A DNA stretch of 64,000 bases from Acestrorhynchus altus (GCA_034509495.1 CM067507.1:30277392-30341391), one strand, 5' to 3'; counted from the first letter of the stretch, positions 10,358-21,974 are shown. The notes: generated by a model from the sequence alone, not told the origin. Translations and numbers: made by a program.

Positions 10358-10635
10358 CTGATAGGGTTTGCTTGAGTGTGGTATAAATACTCGGCCCTCC
10401 CTCCAGCGGTTGCCCTGATGACCGCTGACGGTCCAGAGCAGCACGTCAGCTGTTGCCTGACCACTCTCCCTCCGCTGTTTGATGTGCAATGTACCAATGT
10501 GTGAGCCAAACATATGGTACCAAAAGGACATGCACAGGTCAGAGTCTTGCCCGGATACCGCTGGACTCACAAGCCGGGCCACTTCTGTCTCCTGCGCACC
10601 GGTTGCCAGAGTGTAGATAAAATTCCCAGAGCCAC
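10358..10635 (-). CDS. nrp1: Neuropilin-1 exon 14 equivalent: core of MAM domain
   Basis: Main MAM exon: GSGNFIYT, then ETEVARLVSPAVSG, DLCMSFWYHMFGSHIGTL, SGHQGNRWREGRVFI and KPYQ. The human counterparts are DGNFIYS, ARLVSPVV, HCMTFWYHMSGSHVGTL and IGHQGDHWKEGRV. The acceptor is CTCTCCAG before 10635 and the donor is GTGAGT after the CAG codon at 10358. The 278 nt are two bases completing a Gly codon plus 92 codons, in frame. Confidence 0.96.
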
Positions 10636-10949
10636 CTGGAGAGAAACAACATGTTTAGGTGAGCTATAGAAATTTGAAGGACCAGTGATGTTAAGATAAT
10701 ACCTGGCAAACCCATTTTAATTGTAAAAAATTCTATTGCACTCTTAAAAATAAAGGTCCTACAAAAAGATGCCATCTAAGTCATGTAATGAACCATTGAA
10801 GGGAATGTTGTTTAAGCCTTTGTAAAAGGATCACTCTCACATGAACATTTCTGTTACAAACATGGTGGAAAATAAACTTTTTGCTAAATAAAATTTTATT
10901 TAGAGTATATGCTATTAATATACACTATACAGTTTTATTTGAATATTAC
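10636..10949 (-). other. nrp1: nrp1 intron (exons 13-14)
   Basis: 314-bp intron; about 10740-10850 resembles the CTCTTAAAAATAAAGGT-type dispersed repeat. Confidence 0.85.
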
Positions 10950-11093
10950 CTGTGTGGTCCATGTTGGGGCCAGTGTTGAGAGTTGGAGTTCCACTAGACT
11001 GGATCTGCCACTTGTAGCCTGTCTCTTCAGACATCCAGCCACAGAACGAGGGGTCGTTTGCCCAGCCAAAATCACATGCAAACCAGAGGAATG
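10950..11093 (-). CDS. nrp1: Neuropilin-1 exon 13 equivalent: start of MAM domain
   Basis: This exon begins the MAM (c) domain, which supports receptor oligomerisation. The translation reads FLWFACDFGWANDPSFCGW, then YKWQIQSSGTP, then GPNMDHTG. The pattern of FxCxFGW, FCxW and DHTG is typical of MAM domains and matches human FNCEFGW, FCHW and QDHTG. The acceptor is TTTTTGTAG before 11093 and the donor is GTAATA after ACA-G. Length 144 nt, frame intact. Confidence 0.95.
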
Positions 11094-11798
11094 CTACAAA
11101 AACACACAAGCATTTACACTTAGAAGTATGCCAAGATGCAAATCTAGTTTCATTGGCTCTGAGCTGCAGAACAGGGTAAAATTAGTGGCTGTGTCCACTA
11201 GAGAGCAGTAGGTAGCCATGTTACAAATGAGACAACTAATTCAGATCAACAGATTTCTCTAAGCTTTGAAAAATGGAAGATGGTCTTACAGCCTATGCAG
11301 ACAGCAGATGCTGTGAGTGATAGCTAGAATTGCATAATATTGATGAAACAGGCAGAAGGTGTGAAACTGTTTCAATGCTGCCTGGTTTCTCTTTTACATG
11401 GCATTGAGCGAGAGATGAGAGATGGGAGAATAAGTGATTGTGAAATTCTTCTTTGGCCTTGCAGTTTGTGTGCACAGTGTTTGTATGTCTCTCCTGATGG
11501 TATAAAATGCAGTAATGTAAGGATTTGGAATGGCTTTTACAGGGTATTTGTCCGGTGAAGAGAAAAGAATTTTCTATTAAAAACCACGTCTTAGGCTTTC
11601 TGCCACTGTCCCTCAAAAATGCCAGTTTCCAATTAAATGTTATTTCTCATTTTCCATTTTCGAGAGGGTCTGGGCTGCTGCCGTGGAAGGCACTGGGCAT
11701 GGAGGAACTTCACCACAAACATTTTGAATGCTTCACATAGCAAATCAGCCACATTCAGAATGGAACACAGAGATCCCTTCGGTATTAGCACATCAAGA

Positions 11799-11891
<93 letters not shown>

Positions 11892-12203
11892 AATTAGGGA
11901 GAGTCAGATAAGGGGCGTTGCTCTTCCAGTCAGGCATTGGCTATTAGCATGCAGTCTCGCCTGCCTAATCAGCGATTATGCTGAACAAGCAAAATTAGAT
12001 TGACACTCATTAACAGCCTCCCAACACTGAGAGTTTCACACAGTTTAGTCCAGAGCTTGCTTCCTCTGGCTACTTATGGATTACATCATGATCGACATTA
12101 CAACGCAGAACACTGTAAGCCTTAATTGATGTAGAACAGATAAAGGACAAGAGTAAAGGACAAAAGAAAGTATATTGTAGTGACTAGTGTTGTAAGGTCT
12201 TAC
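11094..12203 (-). other. nrp1: nrp1 intron (exons 12-13) with long (AC)n
   Basis: 1.1-kb intron. Besides the (AC) tract at 11800-11888 I see no gene. Read-through from the exon at 12204-12251 would add six codons (GKTLQH) and stop, but I saw no minus-strand AATAAA or ATTAAA in the intron. Confidence 0.8.
11800..11888. repeat. (AC)n microsatellite
   Basis: About 44 uninterrupted AC units. Confidence 0.97.
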
Positions 12204-12251
12204 CTGGTATGGTGCCCATCTCTGTAGTGGTCTCAGGCATTGTAGTTCCAC
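12204..12251 (-). CDS. nrp1: Neuropilin-1 exon 12 equivalent: short Thr-rich linker exon
   Basis: A 48-nt exon coding GGTTMPETTTEMGTIP between the linker and the MAM domain. It corresponds to human GGTTVLATEKP and neighbours; only the start is conserved, as is usual for this segment. The acceptor is TTGGCACAG before 12251 and the donor is GTAAGA after CCA-G, both good consensus matches. It enters with two bases and leaves with one, so skipping it would keep frame. The high Thr content suggests O-glycosylation (inference). Confidence 0.88.
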
Positions 12252-12344
12252 CTGTGCCAAAGACAAAATGAAATCAGAACTGGAGGCCAAATCCTCAGTG
12301 CCTGGAATCTTATGAGTATGTTTTAAAATGCACTCCAATATGTC

Positions 12345-12680
12345 TAAAGGTTTAGACACCTGCTCATCCAGTGTTTCTTTAAAGAAATCAATGCTACTCC
12401 ACACTTTGCTGCAGTAACACCCTCTATTCATCTGAGAAGAATTTACACTAGATACCAGACCATTGCAGTAATACTTTGTTTGTATTCAGCCACAAGAATG
12501 GCAGTGAGATCTGGCAGTAATGTTGGATGACCAGTTCTGGATAAAAATACTGTTCCAACTCATGACAAAGGCATTCAAAGGTGCTCCTGAAGCACAGTTC
12601 CACCATTTCCCAGCCCAATGCTGGAGCACTTTCTATCTCATTTACTAATGCTTTCGTAGTACTGGGCATGGGGACCTCAG
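12345..12680 (+). mobile_element. Old family I element copy
   Basis: Contains GACACCTGCTCATCCAGTG at one side and CCCAATGCTGGAGCACTTT at the other, in the same order as better copies, but heavily diverged between. Confidence 0.5.
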
Positions 12681-12769
12681 GATTATGTACATCTCATTAT
12701 ACTACTGTCAATGTTTATACTGTACACCAATCAGATTAACACCACATGGATAATATTGTATGTTATCTA

Positions 12770-13080
12770 TGTCCCTCATAGGTCATCATAATAGATCTGA
12801 CCATCTGAGGCATGGACTCCTCAAGATCTCTGAAGGTGTCCTAAAGGTTTTTGGTACCAGTAGATCTTGTAAGCTGTTATGTGCAGCTGGATCATGGATC
12901 ACAACATGGAGCACAGATCACGACTTGCCATTGTCCTGTTGTAAGTCACAGACTGTCCTTCCTTGGAACACTATTGGTAGGTACTGATAAATACCAGAAA
13001 AAACCTAGAAGACTGTTCTGATTCAGTTGTCTAACCAACACAAGTCAAAGTGGCTCAGATTCCTGCCAGATTATTTTCAG
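12770..13080 (+). repeat. Dispersed repeat related to 54340-54600
   Basis: Shares CATTGTCCTGTTG-like sequence, then TATTGGTAGGTACTGA and CAGTTGTCTAACC, with 54340-54600 (TGTTGGTAGGTACTCA, CAGTTGTCTGAG) in order and orientation. Family name not known to me from sequence alone. Confidence 0.55.
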
Positions 13081-13817
13081 ATTATTTTAATGTTATGACT
13101 ATAAGATCATAAAAACTGTATATCACACACACCAGTGTTTCCAATAAATGCTTAAACTAGTAGAAAAGGCCATATTTGTTTTGACACACTGTCTATATTA
13201 TATGCCACAGAACACTTCTGGCAGTTCATTTCCACCCTCACGGCTTTAGAGCACTTTTAGACAGACCTTGGTGAATAGAAAGGTCTAAGAATAGCCTGTT
13301 GTAGCATTTGTCTCAGCAAACTGAACCTTTAACATTTTTTTTGTAGTCTACAGAGAAATGTTAACACAGAGCAACAGTGTGACTACAGCAAATTAGATGG
13401 AGAAAGGATGTGCTGTATATATAAGTAAACCCACTGAGATGACATTTAGCAGGAGTGTGTGTTCATTGAGTTATCAGAAAGGTAAATTTGTTAACATTAG
13501 AGATTTGAGTAGAAACAGAAGCAAGGGAAGCAGAAGACAAAAAGCTGTGTGCAGGAGACGAGCTCAGAACCTCAGGTAAGCTTCTGTGTGTGGGACAAAG
13601 TGGGCAGGGCCATGAGGTGTGTTGAGGACACCATGCATTGGGCAGTTAACATAGTGAGGGAGTTAAAAGAGCTTAATGTGCTAAAATGGGGCTAGTGGTT
13701 TGTAATCTAGTGATGGTTTATGTGGGAAGTTAGTCTGTTAAATGAGAGTGTAGCAGTTATAGTGTGTGAGGGGTGTGGTAAGAAAGAGCGCAGTCTGCAG
13801 GCTGCAGGTGTTAGCAC

Positions 13818-13928
13818 CTGTCTGGTCGTAGTCATCACCTGTTCCACTGTGACAGTTGGCCTGTTCATCATCACACTCGTCTGATGGGGTGGTGGGGGGA
13901 GCGGGTGTGGTGGGTGGCACGGTTGGCG
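13818..13928 (-). CDS. nrp1: Neuropilin-1 exon 11 equivalent: b2-MAM linker with proteoglycan-type Ser-Gly
   Basis: This exon encodes the flexible linker between b2 and MAM: a Thr/Pro-rich stretch (APTVPPTTPAPPTTPSD), then DECDDEQANCHSGTGDD. The Ser-Gly in CHSGTGDD, set among acidic residues, matches human Ser612, the known glycosaminoglycan attachment site. Acceptor TTTCTGCAG precedes 13928. The only donor that keeps frame is GTGCTA after ACA-G at 13818, which lacks the usual A at +3/+4 and G at +5. Reading through it adds about 24 codons and then a stop near 13738. Length 111 nt, frame intact. Confidence 0.93.
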
Positions 13929-14012
13929 CTGCAGAAAGATAAGACAGAGATATGAGAGAGTACATTAGAGACTAGTGCTTCAGGTAAAACTGCTACTGGA
14001 CTTTATTTGATA

Positions 14013-14300
14013 CATACATTGTTTCGTCCAAATACCAGGGCATTGAAATGAGATCATCTTCCTTTTGTTGGTTAAACTGTCTCTACTGTCCAGGGAAGAC
14101 TTTCTACTAGATTTTGGAGCATTGCTGTGAGGATTTAATTGCAATGAAGTCAGCATGATGGATGATCATCCCCCCACCTCATTCCCAACTCCCCATCCCA
14201 CCTCAAAGAGCACCATCATTCCAGAGAACACAGTTCCACTGCCCCACAGCACAATGCTGGGGCGCTTTATCTATTTGTAGCCCACACTTGACCAAGCATT
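14013..14300 (+). mobile_element. Family I element copy
   Basis: Holds AACTGTCTCTACTGTCCAGG, TTCTACTAGATTTTGGAGCA, TTGCTGTGAGGATTTAATTG and CCAGAGAACACAGTTCCACT, in the order of the 58360-58795 copy. Confidence 0.8.
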
Positions 14301-14981
14301 CAAAACCGACTGTATTAATGTAGGACTATATGAACTGGCGAGTGAATGATATACTTTAAACTGAACAGTATTTGTATACTAAATCAATCTCTATTTGGCT
14401 GTGCATGATAGGAGAGTGTTCATTTCCACCTTCCAAACCAATGATTTTACATTCATGCACATAATCTGAATATTTCAACATACTCCCGATTTGTAATGCA
14501 ACGTTCTAAGTTGCTGGAAGAATGCTCTTGTATAATCCTGCAGCATACATTATAGACAAACTGCTGATCTGATTACCAAACAGTCTAACTTGCTACTGAG
14601 TTTCTATTGTGGTTACTCGAAATCTCAAATCCCTCTCATTCTATCCACACACCAACAGTCACCAACCAATCTAACCAAGAGCTTCTTAATAAGCTGCCTC
14701 ACAGCCTGGGTCGTGTGTGTGTCACATGGGCCAGTGCATGTGTGTGTGGGTGCTGGTTTGGCTGTGCTCCTGAGGACCCTGGCAAGCTGGGGAGCTCCAC
14801 CCTGGGCCTGGTTGTGCTCTGCGAGGCAGAGAGCCTCTCATTAGGCCTGCATGTGCCCCACTGCCTGTGGGCTCACTGCCCGATTCAGTCTGTTTACTCA
14901 CAGCTTGTAATGAGCGGCCCTTAAGCCTGCCGGGCTTTCCCCAGGTTACAGAGACAGGCTGAAGAGGGATGGAGAAGGAAG

Positions 14982-15004
14982 AGAGGGAGGGAGGGAGGGA
15001 GGGA
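14982..15004. repeat. (GGGA)n tetranucleotide repeat
   Basis: About five GGGA/GGAG units within a purine-rich stretch. Confidence 0.9.
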
Positions 15005-15334
15005 TAGAATGGAAAGGATGTGGCCTCTTGTGGCAGGGGGAGAGGCAGTTGAGGCCAAGTTATTGAAAGGGTTGAAGGGTCAGAAAGGGAGCACCATTAG
15101 CCATGTTCACTTAAGCCATGTGGATTAAAAACCTCCTGCTACAGCTTAGCATCCCACTGCTTTTCTCACAGCTACTGATAGCACCTGTATGTGTGATATA
15201 CTGTTGTGTGTGTGTGTGTGTTTATGAGCATACTAAAATGATGTCATACATTATATATACATGTTTGTGGAGGCAGTCAGCTACACATCTGACAGACACA
15301 GACATAGAATAGGACTCTGCAGCAGATAGACATT

Positions 15335-15645
15335 AATCTATTGGCATGGGCTAGAGGGGTATACAGCCCCATATGCAGCACTGAGCTGGGAAGCAGTTTA
15401 ACTGTGCTCTCTAGAGTAATGGTGCTCCATCCAGTACTTTTGGGATCAGTTAGGAATGAGGTGATGCAGTGATCACCACATACCCTGACTGCAGTAATGC
15501 ATTTGTATCACTGAATACAATCAAATCCTCACAGCAATTCCCCAAACTAGAAAGCCTTCCTTGGACAATAGAGACAGTTACTCAAATAAAGCAGGATAAA
15601 CTTTTCAATACCCTTGATTTAAGAAGAATCAGTGAATGAGCAGGT
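15335..15645 (-). mobile_element. Family I element copy, reverse, truncated by a SINE-like sequence
   Basis: Reverse-orientation copy: CATCCAGTACTTTTGGGAT, CAAATCCTCACAGCAATT and AGAAGAATCAGTGAATGAGC. It stops just after GAGCAGGTG, where the element normally reads on to its terminus; SINE-like sequence begins there. Confidence 0.8.
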
Positions 15646-15895
15646 GGGAATGGAAGGCCACTGGTTCAATCCCCAGGACCACTATCCATACCTAAGGCAC
15701 CCTTCAGCAAAGCACTTAACCCCATTTCCTCCTTAAGTGTTAAAGTGACTGCTCATAGTTCTGGTTGTGTTCTCTCTGCCCCATTTCAGTAGTGTGTGTG
15801 TTCACAGTCATGGATGGGTTAAATGTGGATGTTAAATGGTGGTAAAGTGTAGTTTGAATGGTGTAAGAATTGGTTCACAGTAATGTAATTAAATA
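15646..15895 (+). mobile_element. Degenerate tRNA-derived SINE
   Basis: A B-box-like GGTTCAATCCC is followed by CAGCAAAGCACTTAACCCC, GTGTGTGTTCACAGTCATGG and ATGGGTTAAATGTGGATG, the usual order of a fish tRNA-derived SINE body. The A-box end is missing or eroded. Confidence 0.65.
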
Positions 15896-18304
15896 TGACA
15901 TACACATATACATATCCTGCTTCCTTCTCCTAGAAGGTTAGGGATCCTGAAATACAAGGTTTTCTAATAAAAATGTTATAGATAAATGCATGCCATTTTA
16001 AAAGGCACTTTGTATTCCCATCCCAGCCCAGAAACCTACGCTTTTGTTTTTGTGTTGGTGTTTGAGACAGACATATTTATCGAGTGCATAGACACTGTTC
16101 TGAATTGTCCATATGTGTGTTTGTGTATGTGTTGGCACTGCTAGTAAAAACAAGCACTACAATCCAGCTAAAGCCCACAGTGGGATGCCGTAGCTTACAT
16201 AAGCCGGCTTCAGGAAAGCCAATATGTAAATCCACTTAACGCTGCCTCAACAGAGAGTGTTCTCATAACAAACCAAATGAGCTCAGAGAGAAGGGGAGAA
16301 TATGCAAAGAGAAAATAAGACAGAGAGAAAAGACAGAGAGGAAAAATAGATAAATAGATAAGCAGAGGTTTGACTACAGACCAGTCTAAATCTCTGACCT
16401 TAAGAGGATTCAACTAGGATTCTTTGGGAAATTAATTGATTCAGAATTGAATTTGAATTTCAATATATTGATAATGGTAATCCAGTGCTGAATCCCTGCT
16501 GGACACTGTTTTAGTCCTGGTTTAATTTGCATCCAGGTAACTGGATTCAAATATTTAATGCATTGAACACAGGACAATATTCAGGGTCTAACCAAATGAT
16601 TAGTCTTTGTTTTAGTAAACCTTATTACAAAATCTCATCTATATTAAAGTCAAAGTGAAAGGGAAGTCAAAGACAAAGTAACTGATTACAGATTACACAG
16701 TCAAACTTCTTAGTTTGCTCAGCAATACATATTGAATCCAGCCTCAAAAACATTAACAAATAAGGGGCAGCTTCAATTGATATTTGGTCATTTCTTTAGT
16801 CTGAGGGGGATGTCCCTTCCCCTCATTTTTTTCTGTGTATTCCCATCTACAGGTTACAACTCCTCCTTTCACATCATGAGACCTTGTAACATATGATCTT
16901 CTCACACTTCACATCTTCTCACTTCACACCTAATGAGCAGCAGTTAGAGCACAGGGCCACAGGGCCATAGGGCTGTGAAATTACACTACATAAAAAAGGT
17001 TACCTTTCTGTTTCGTAGACATGGAAAGATACATAGTTACATTTAGAAAGTGTCCAACCGCCTGCTTTTCAAGAGACAAGAGATCACAAATTGAAATTCC
17101 ATCAACATTACAGTTCTCTGTGCTCAAAGGTCTGAGAATAGCAAAGCCTCCTCCCATGTGATAAAGGCAGTTCTAACATGCAAAATGGAATGAACAGCTG
17201 AAGGGGAGACTGAAAAATTAGATTAAACGTCATATAAAATGTTTAATCAATTTCAACTGCAGCTCATTTAGTAATGGTTTTGAAGCTCAACTTACAATGC
17301 TATTTTTAACTAAACTGAGATGCAGCACTGTAAAATGTGAGTCAGGAGAAAGTTTGACTGAATTATGCTGTGTTAACTGAAAATGCAGTGTAATCAGTTA
17401 CTGTATCATTTTTGGCCTGATTTTAATTTTGTACGCCAGCCATTGTCAAGAAAGAGTGCTTACTTTATTGAATATTATTCTCATCAGTACTAATTCATTC
17501 TACAATCAAAAAATCAATACAGTTAAAAGGGAACCTTTGGATCAATGCAATGTGGTGCCTTTAAAAAAAAAACTAGCAGACAGAGGCTGACAGTCAGACA
17601 GGGACAGAGACAGATAGTGAGTCAAGGCTAATCCGGACAGGCAGGTGGGCTCTAAATCCACTGCAGTGTTGAGAGGGTCCCTGTCATTAGGGTGGGCACA
17701 GACTGATGCTATTTTTAGGCAGGAGGTATTCTTTGATGGCACATCTGCGGGACAACTGTGCCGATCCTGGTGAAAACTGAGCCTCTTGGCCACACTCTCT
17801 CCTCTCATGGGTGGATCCATACAAGTTCAATCAACTTGTATTTATCCTTTAATGAAGAGGCTTATAGGACCACCCAGAAGAATGTTTCCAGCTGAGGTAT
17901 TTTTGGAATCAGATGCCTTTTAGATAGATGCTGATTTGTTTGCTTGTTTGTACATGAGCAACGTGTACATATAGTAGCAGGGCCATGATGAAAGACAAGG
18001 AGAGAAAGAGAGAACAAGACAGAGACAGATGTGTTTGTGTAGGAGTGAAAAATGCATGCACTGACCTGAAGATGGCGATTTAGCAGCATCAGTATTGAAA
18101 TGTTACAAGGGATTATAATTGATTAGACTCTGAAACTTAACTGTGAATGATAGTATAGAAGCACCATGTTTTAAAAGGAAAGGCAAGTGTGAAGGTTTAA
18201 AAAAGTCAATGAAAAGGTTCTTTAACAATTTACAAACATTTTTATGGAAATAAAATGTTAATGTCTGTTTATTAAAGTTATTAAATAACTTTATTAGTTA
18301 TTAG

Positions 18305-18520
18305 TTTGACCAGAGGAGGATGGGTCCTCCGCTTGTGAGCCTGGTTCCTTGCAAGGTTTCTTCCTCCAGGTCTGAGGGAGTTTTTCCTTGCCACTGCCAT
18401 CACTTATACTTTGTTCCTGTTTTAACCTTTTTATTTCTCGATTTCTGTGAAGCTGCTCTGTGACAACTTCAGTTGTGAAGAGCTCTACACAAATAAATGT
18501 TGATTTGATTTGATTTGTTT
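18305..18520 (+). mobile_element. Retroposon 3' end with (TTGAT)n tail
   Basis: Contains CAAGGTTTCTTCCTCCAGG, GGGAGTTTTTCCTTGCCACT, AAGCTGCTCTGTGACAACTT and CTACACAAATAAATGTTGAT, then TTGATTTGATTTG repeats. This is a 3' tail seen widely in teleost genomes; whether it belongs to a SINE or a LINE is not resolved here. Confidence 0.7.
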
Positions 18521-18639
18521 ATTAAAGTGTGTAAAAAATAAAAACTAAATCATGGACAATTTTGAGAATTCATGATGAATTGACTTGTTTTCTGATTATT
18601 GTATTATTGAAAGGTCAGAGATTTACACTGAGATTTACA

Positions 18640-18870
18640 TATGTAAAAATAAAGGTTCCCAAAGGGTTCTTGGTTCTTGTATGGTCACCGGGAAAAAACT
18701 TTTCCCCTTTCTTTAATTGGTACAGAACCTATACATGGTGTGGAGCTTCTTTTACCTTTAAAATTGTTCTTCACACTTGCACACATTCCATTTATGGAGA
18801 CAGAATGATCTATTCAAAGGTTCTTTAAAGAGCCAAACATGGCTCTTCAATGCCATCACTCCAGAAAAAA
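18640..18870. repeat. AAAGGTTCTT-type dispersed repeat
   Basis: AAAATAAAGGTTCCCAAAGG at one end and CAAAGGTTCTTTAAAGAGCC near the other suggest a short inverted-end element related to copies at 19790-19920, 44828-45060 and 46758-46900. Confidence 0.5.
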
Positions 18871-18964
18871 AAAAGCAAAAACTATTCAATATTTAGACAC
18901 TGATTAATCTTAAAATACTTAGAAGTCAATGTATTTATGAACTGGATGCACATTTTAGACCTAC

Positions 18965-19109
18965 CATCGATTTCACAGCCCAGCAGCTCCAGTCTCAACC
19001 CCATGCCTGTTGGAGTAGCTCTGTCTGGGTAAACCCTAACAAAGCGTGTCAAGATGGGTTCCACTGTCCTCAACACTGGAGTATCATAGTTCATATTCCC
19101 CTCAAAAAG
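18965..19109 (-). CDS. nrp1: Neuropilin-1 exon 10 equivalent: end of F5/8 domain b2
   Basis: This exon closes b2. The translation reads LFEGNMNYDTPVLRT, then ILTRFVRVYPDRAT, then GLRLELLGCEID, with the second b2 cysteine in LLGC. The acceptor GGCACAG precedes 19109, and the donor GTAGGT follows a single G after the Asp codon (3n+1, 145 nt), matching the CG that starts the next exon. In human the corresponding start is SFEGNNNYDTP, so the exon boundary is conserved. Confidence 0.96.
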
Positions 19110-19584
19110 CTGTGCCAAGGAAAGAGAACACAGAGATAGAGAAATTCGTTATTAATAAGACATAGAGCGTAACTCTCTACATTCAGCCACATTTATCCCT
19201 GTCTTCTTCTGTGTTAAAGGAGAAGGCAATGAGCGAGTACTGGGAATAAAACAGAACAAAAGGCCTCAATTCACTGATTGACATTTGAAGTGAACGTGTG
19301 AGCAAAAAGCCCGCTGGCTATCGCCACGCTCCAGAGCAGCAGGACGCCCTCCTTCACTGAAAACTCCCAATCGGCTTTTGCTTCAGCTTCAGAAAGATTT
19401 CCTACCCAGCCCAAGAAGCCACAGGAGAATGAGAAAATGAGTGAGGGAGAAGAAGGGAGAGAGAGACAGAAAGATAGACAGAGAGACAAAGAGAAGACAC
19501 ATACTACAGCTATAACAAAGGTCCAGAACTGGAGGCTGAAAAGCATGAAAGGGAATTGATGGGCTTCAGTGCTGACATTAGAGG

Positions 19585-19618
<34 letters not shown>

Positions 19619-20705
19619 CAGAGAGCAAGACGAGTGAGGGAGAATAGACAGTATGCTTAGGAGCTTAGGAAGGACATGGGATGAGCTGTGGCTACTGTTT
19701 TCTGAGGGTGTATCAGTGCTCCAGTAAAGTATTTACTATCAGCTGCTCAAGTCCTCCTTTGTCACGTTTAGATTTCATTTATCCTTCACTCTTAAAAGGG
19801 TCCTTCAAAGATCTTTGGGTGAAGATACTGATTTGATATCTCAGAGAACCATTTATATGCTTACATAGTTCTTTGTCCTTTTCAAAAGTTATTAGTGGAA
19901 GCTCTTTAAAAATAAATCTAAACAGCTCCAAAAAACATTACACTATACTTATGAGTAATAATTATTCCAGTATTATAAAGTACCATCTGTGCTGAGTGTT
20001 TGTTGTAGAAATGGAATCCATAAACATGTTAGAATAAACATAAACATTTTAGAAACACTGTCATCATCGTCATGTCATTTTGTCTTATTACATGTTTATT
20101 ACACACATTTAATTAATCGCATATAGGGTTGATTAACAATATTTCCTAACATGATGACTTTATGACTCTTTTTGGACACAAAACAGTGGAAAATACATGG
20201 CAAATGTTTGTATACTATCGTTTTCTATCACAATAAAATATCTACTGCTTGCAAACAAAAATGTGGTATGTTAAAGTTGGGTGCTTGAGCAAAGCCCTTA
20301 ACCCTCTCTGCTTCAACAATGCCATACCGTGGCTGACCCTATGCTCTGACCACAGCTTTCTAATCGGGATATACAATGGGAAGAATTTTGTTTTACTGTA
20401 CATGTATTAGTACAATGACCAACATAGCTTCTTCCTCCAGTGACTATTTCTGGATTTATGGGTTCTATAATGAAAAGGATCTAATAGGAAGGTGATCTGA
20501 AGATGATTTCAAGCAATGTGTCAGTCTTCTAACACTTTTATATTAGAATGTCAGAAGGTTCCAGATAAGCAGACACTTATCAGGCCTAGTATTTCTATTT
20601 ATTTCTACTGCATGCTTTATTTTTATTATCCAAGCTATGAAAAAGCCAGATGTTTGTAGAGCTCCAGTCAATTAAGGTAAATTTTCCTTCCTTCTCCCCC
20701 CTCAC
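19110..20705 (-). other. nrp1: nrp1 intron (exons 9-10)
   Basis: 1.6-kb intron with a (GA) tract at 19583-19620, a repeat fragment at 19790-19920 and a SINE-like fragment at 20275-20440. Confidence 0.85.
20275..20440 (+). mobile_element. SINE-like fragment
   Basis: GAGCAAAGCCCTTAACCCTC, CGTGGCTGACCCTATGCTCT and GAAGAATTTTGTTTTACTGT follow the order of a common teleost SINE body. Head and tail are lost. Confidence 0.55.
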
Positions 20706-21037
20706 CTTGGGTTTGTTGCCATTGGCCTCCATCACCATCTTCCAGTCTGAACCATTGTTGCTGTAGCCCAGGCGGAACTTCTTCATGAAGACTTTATTTT
20801 CACGGTGTTTGCCTCCCTGAATGATGAGGCCACGCACCAGCTTCTCCTGGCCCAGGTCCACCTGGAGCCACTCGTCGGTGTACGGCTGTGGCTGGGGAAG
20901 AAGCGTCCAACCTGAGCGGCTGGTCAGCAGACGAGCATTCTCCGGTACCCAGCTGCGGTCAGTGTGGGATGAGGCAGTGATCTGGTCATCAGTGATGAGA
21001 CCGGAGACCATTCCCAGCATGCCTGAACATGGGTACT
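20706..21037 (-). CDS. nrp1: Neuropilin-1 exon 9 equivalent: most of F5/8 domain b2
   Basis: This is the largest coding exon in the window: 110 codons of the second F5/8 domain, from YPCSGMLGMVSGLITDDQ to NGNKPK. Conserved blocks include TSRSGWTL, EWLQVDLGQEK, GLIIQGGKHRENKVFMKK and YSNNGSDWKMVM. The Cys of YPCSG pairs with the Cys of LLGC in the next exon. In the family, b2 contributes to heparin and VEGF binding together with b1. The acceptor is CCACACAG before 21037 and the donor GTGAGG follows the last Lys codon. The frame is intact. Confidence 0.97.
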
Positions 21038-21850
21038 CTGTGTGGAGAAGAAAGAAAGACACACAGGTTAAGCTCAGAAGTCTTAGGAAACATCTGTGGA
21101 GAGCAAACAGTTTGCAGCTGTGGGGAGACAGACAGACAGAATGTTTAAAATATATTGTTTGCTATGGAGCACATCTGACAGTTCATTTACCCTCACAGCT
21201 GTTTAGTTCTTTTCTGATGACTTCTGTGAAAGAAAGGATTAATGTTTCATTTTCCATAACTCGTGTAGTCTCAGGCATGCTAATATTAGAATGTACCACA
21301 GCCTTTCTGTTCATGATTGTATAAATATTAGCTTGTGCGACAGCCTATACTGTCTCAGTACTCAACTTGTGCAATGTCAATCATATCACAATTTGCTGTA
21401 GACTGATTTTAACCATATTAGTATTTTGACATTTTAATCAAAGTTAGTCAAAGTCGAGTTATTTAATATTTTTATTATGTGACTACTTTTTGAAGTTGTA
21501 TGTACTTTGAAGTTGTATGGACCCTTTATCTAGAAAATTCCAGTGTCACCATAAAGGCTTTAAGGCTCAATATCTCAAAAGTGCTCAGAATGCGGACAGA
21601 ACCTTATGGTTCTAAGGGGACGATCTGTTAAAGTCTATAAAAACTCACTCAAACTAGTATTAACATCAACCATAGTATAATCATATCTATACCCATATAA
21701 GCATCAACAATCTCAACCTAAAATGGCTGAAAAGCTAGAGTATTTTATTTATATCAGTTAGCAGAAAGCTTATTTTCTTAGACTAAAGAATTACAGTAAA
21801 AACAAAACAGAAAGGATGGAGTAAATAGGGCTATAGATGAATGCATGAAA

Positions 21851-21852
21851 GA

Positions 21853-21891
<39 letters not shown>

Positions 21892-21920
21892 ATATATACA
21901 GAGAGAGAGAGAGATCTGTC
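21851..21920. repeat. Palindromic (CT)n-TATATA-(GA)n
   Basis: GACAGATCTCTCTC opens and GAGAGAGATCTGTC closes the segment around a GTATATATATAC centre, so it is an inverted repeat with unique arm ends. Confidence 0.95.
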
Positions 21921-21974
21921 TATCTACAATTCATCCAATCAATCTATCCATGTCTGTCTATCTATTTATCTATC

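Larger units (their letters stand above)
12252..13817 (-). other. nrp1: nrp1 intron (exons 11-12)
   Basis: 1.57-kb intron holding an old family I copy at about 12345-12680 and part of another dispersed repeat at about 12770-13080. An ATTAAA signal on the minus strand lies at 13086-13091. Confidence 0.85.
13929..18964 (-). other. nrp1: nrp1 intron (exons 10-11)
   Basis: 5.0-kb intron containing family I copies, a degenerate tRNA-derived SINE, a retroposon-like 3' tail near 18305-18520 and an AAAGGTTCTT-type repeat at 18640-18870. Positions 15900-18300 show no recognisable feature beyond short purine runs. Confidence 0.85.

Noticed and set aside
12081..12431. 116-codon open frame spanning the small nrp1 exon 12 region
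   Set aside because: It runs over the exon in a different frame and through an old DNA element.
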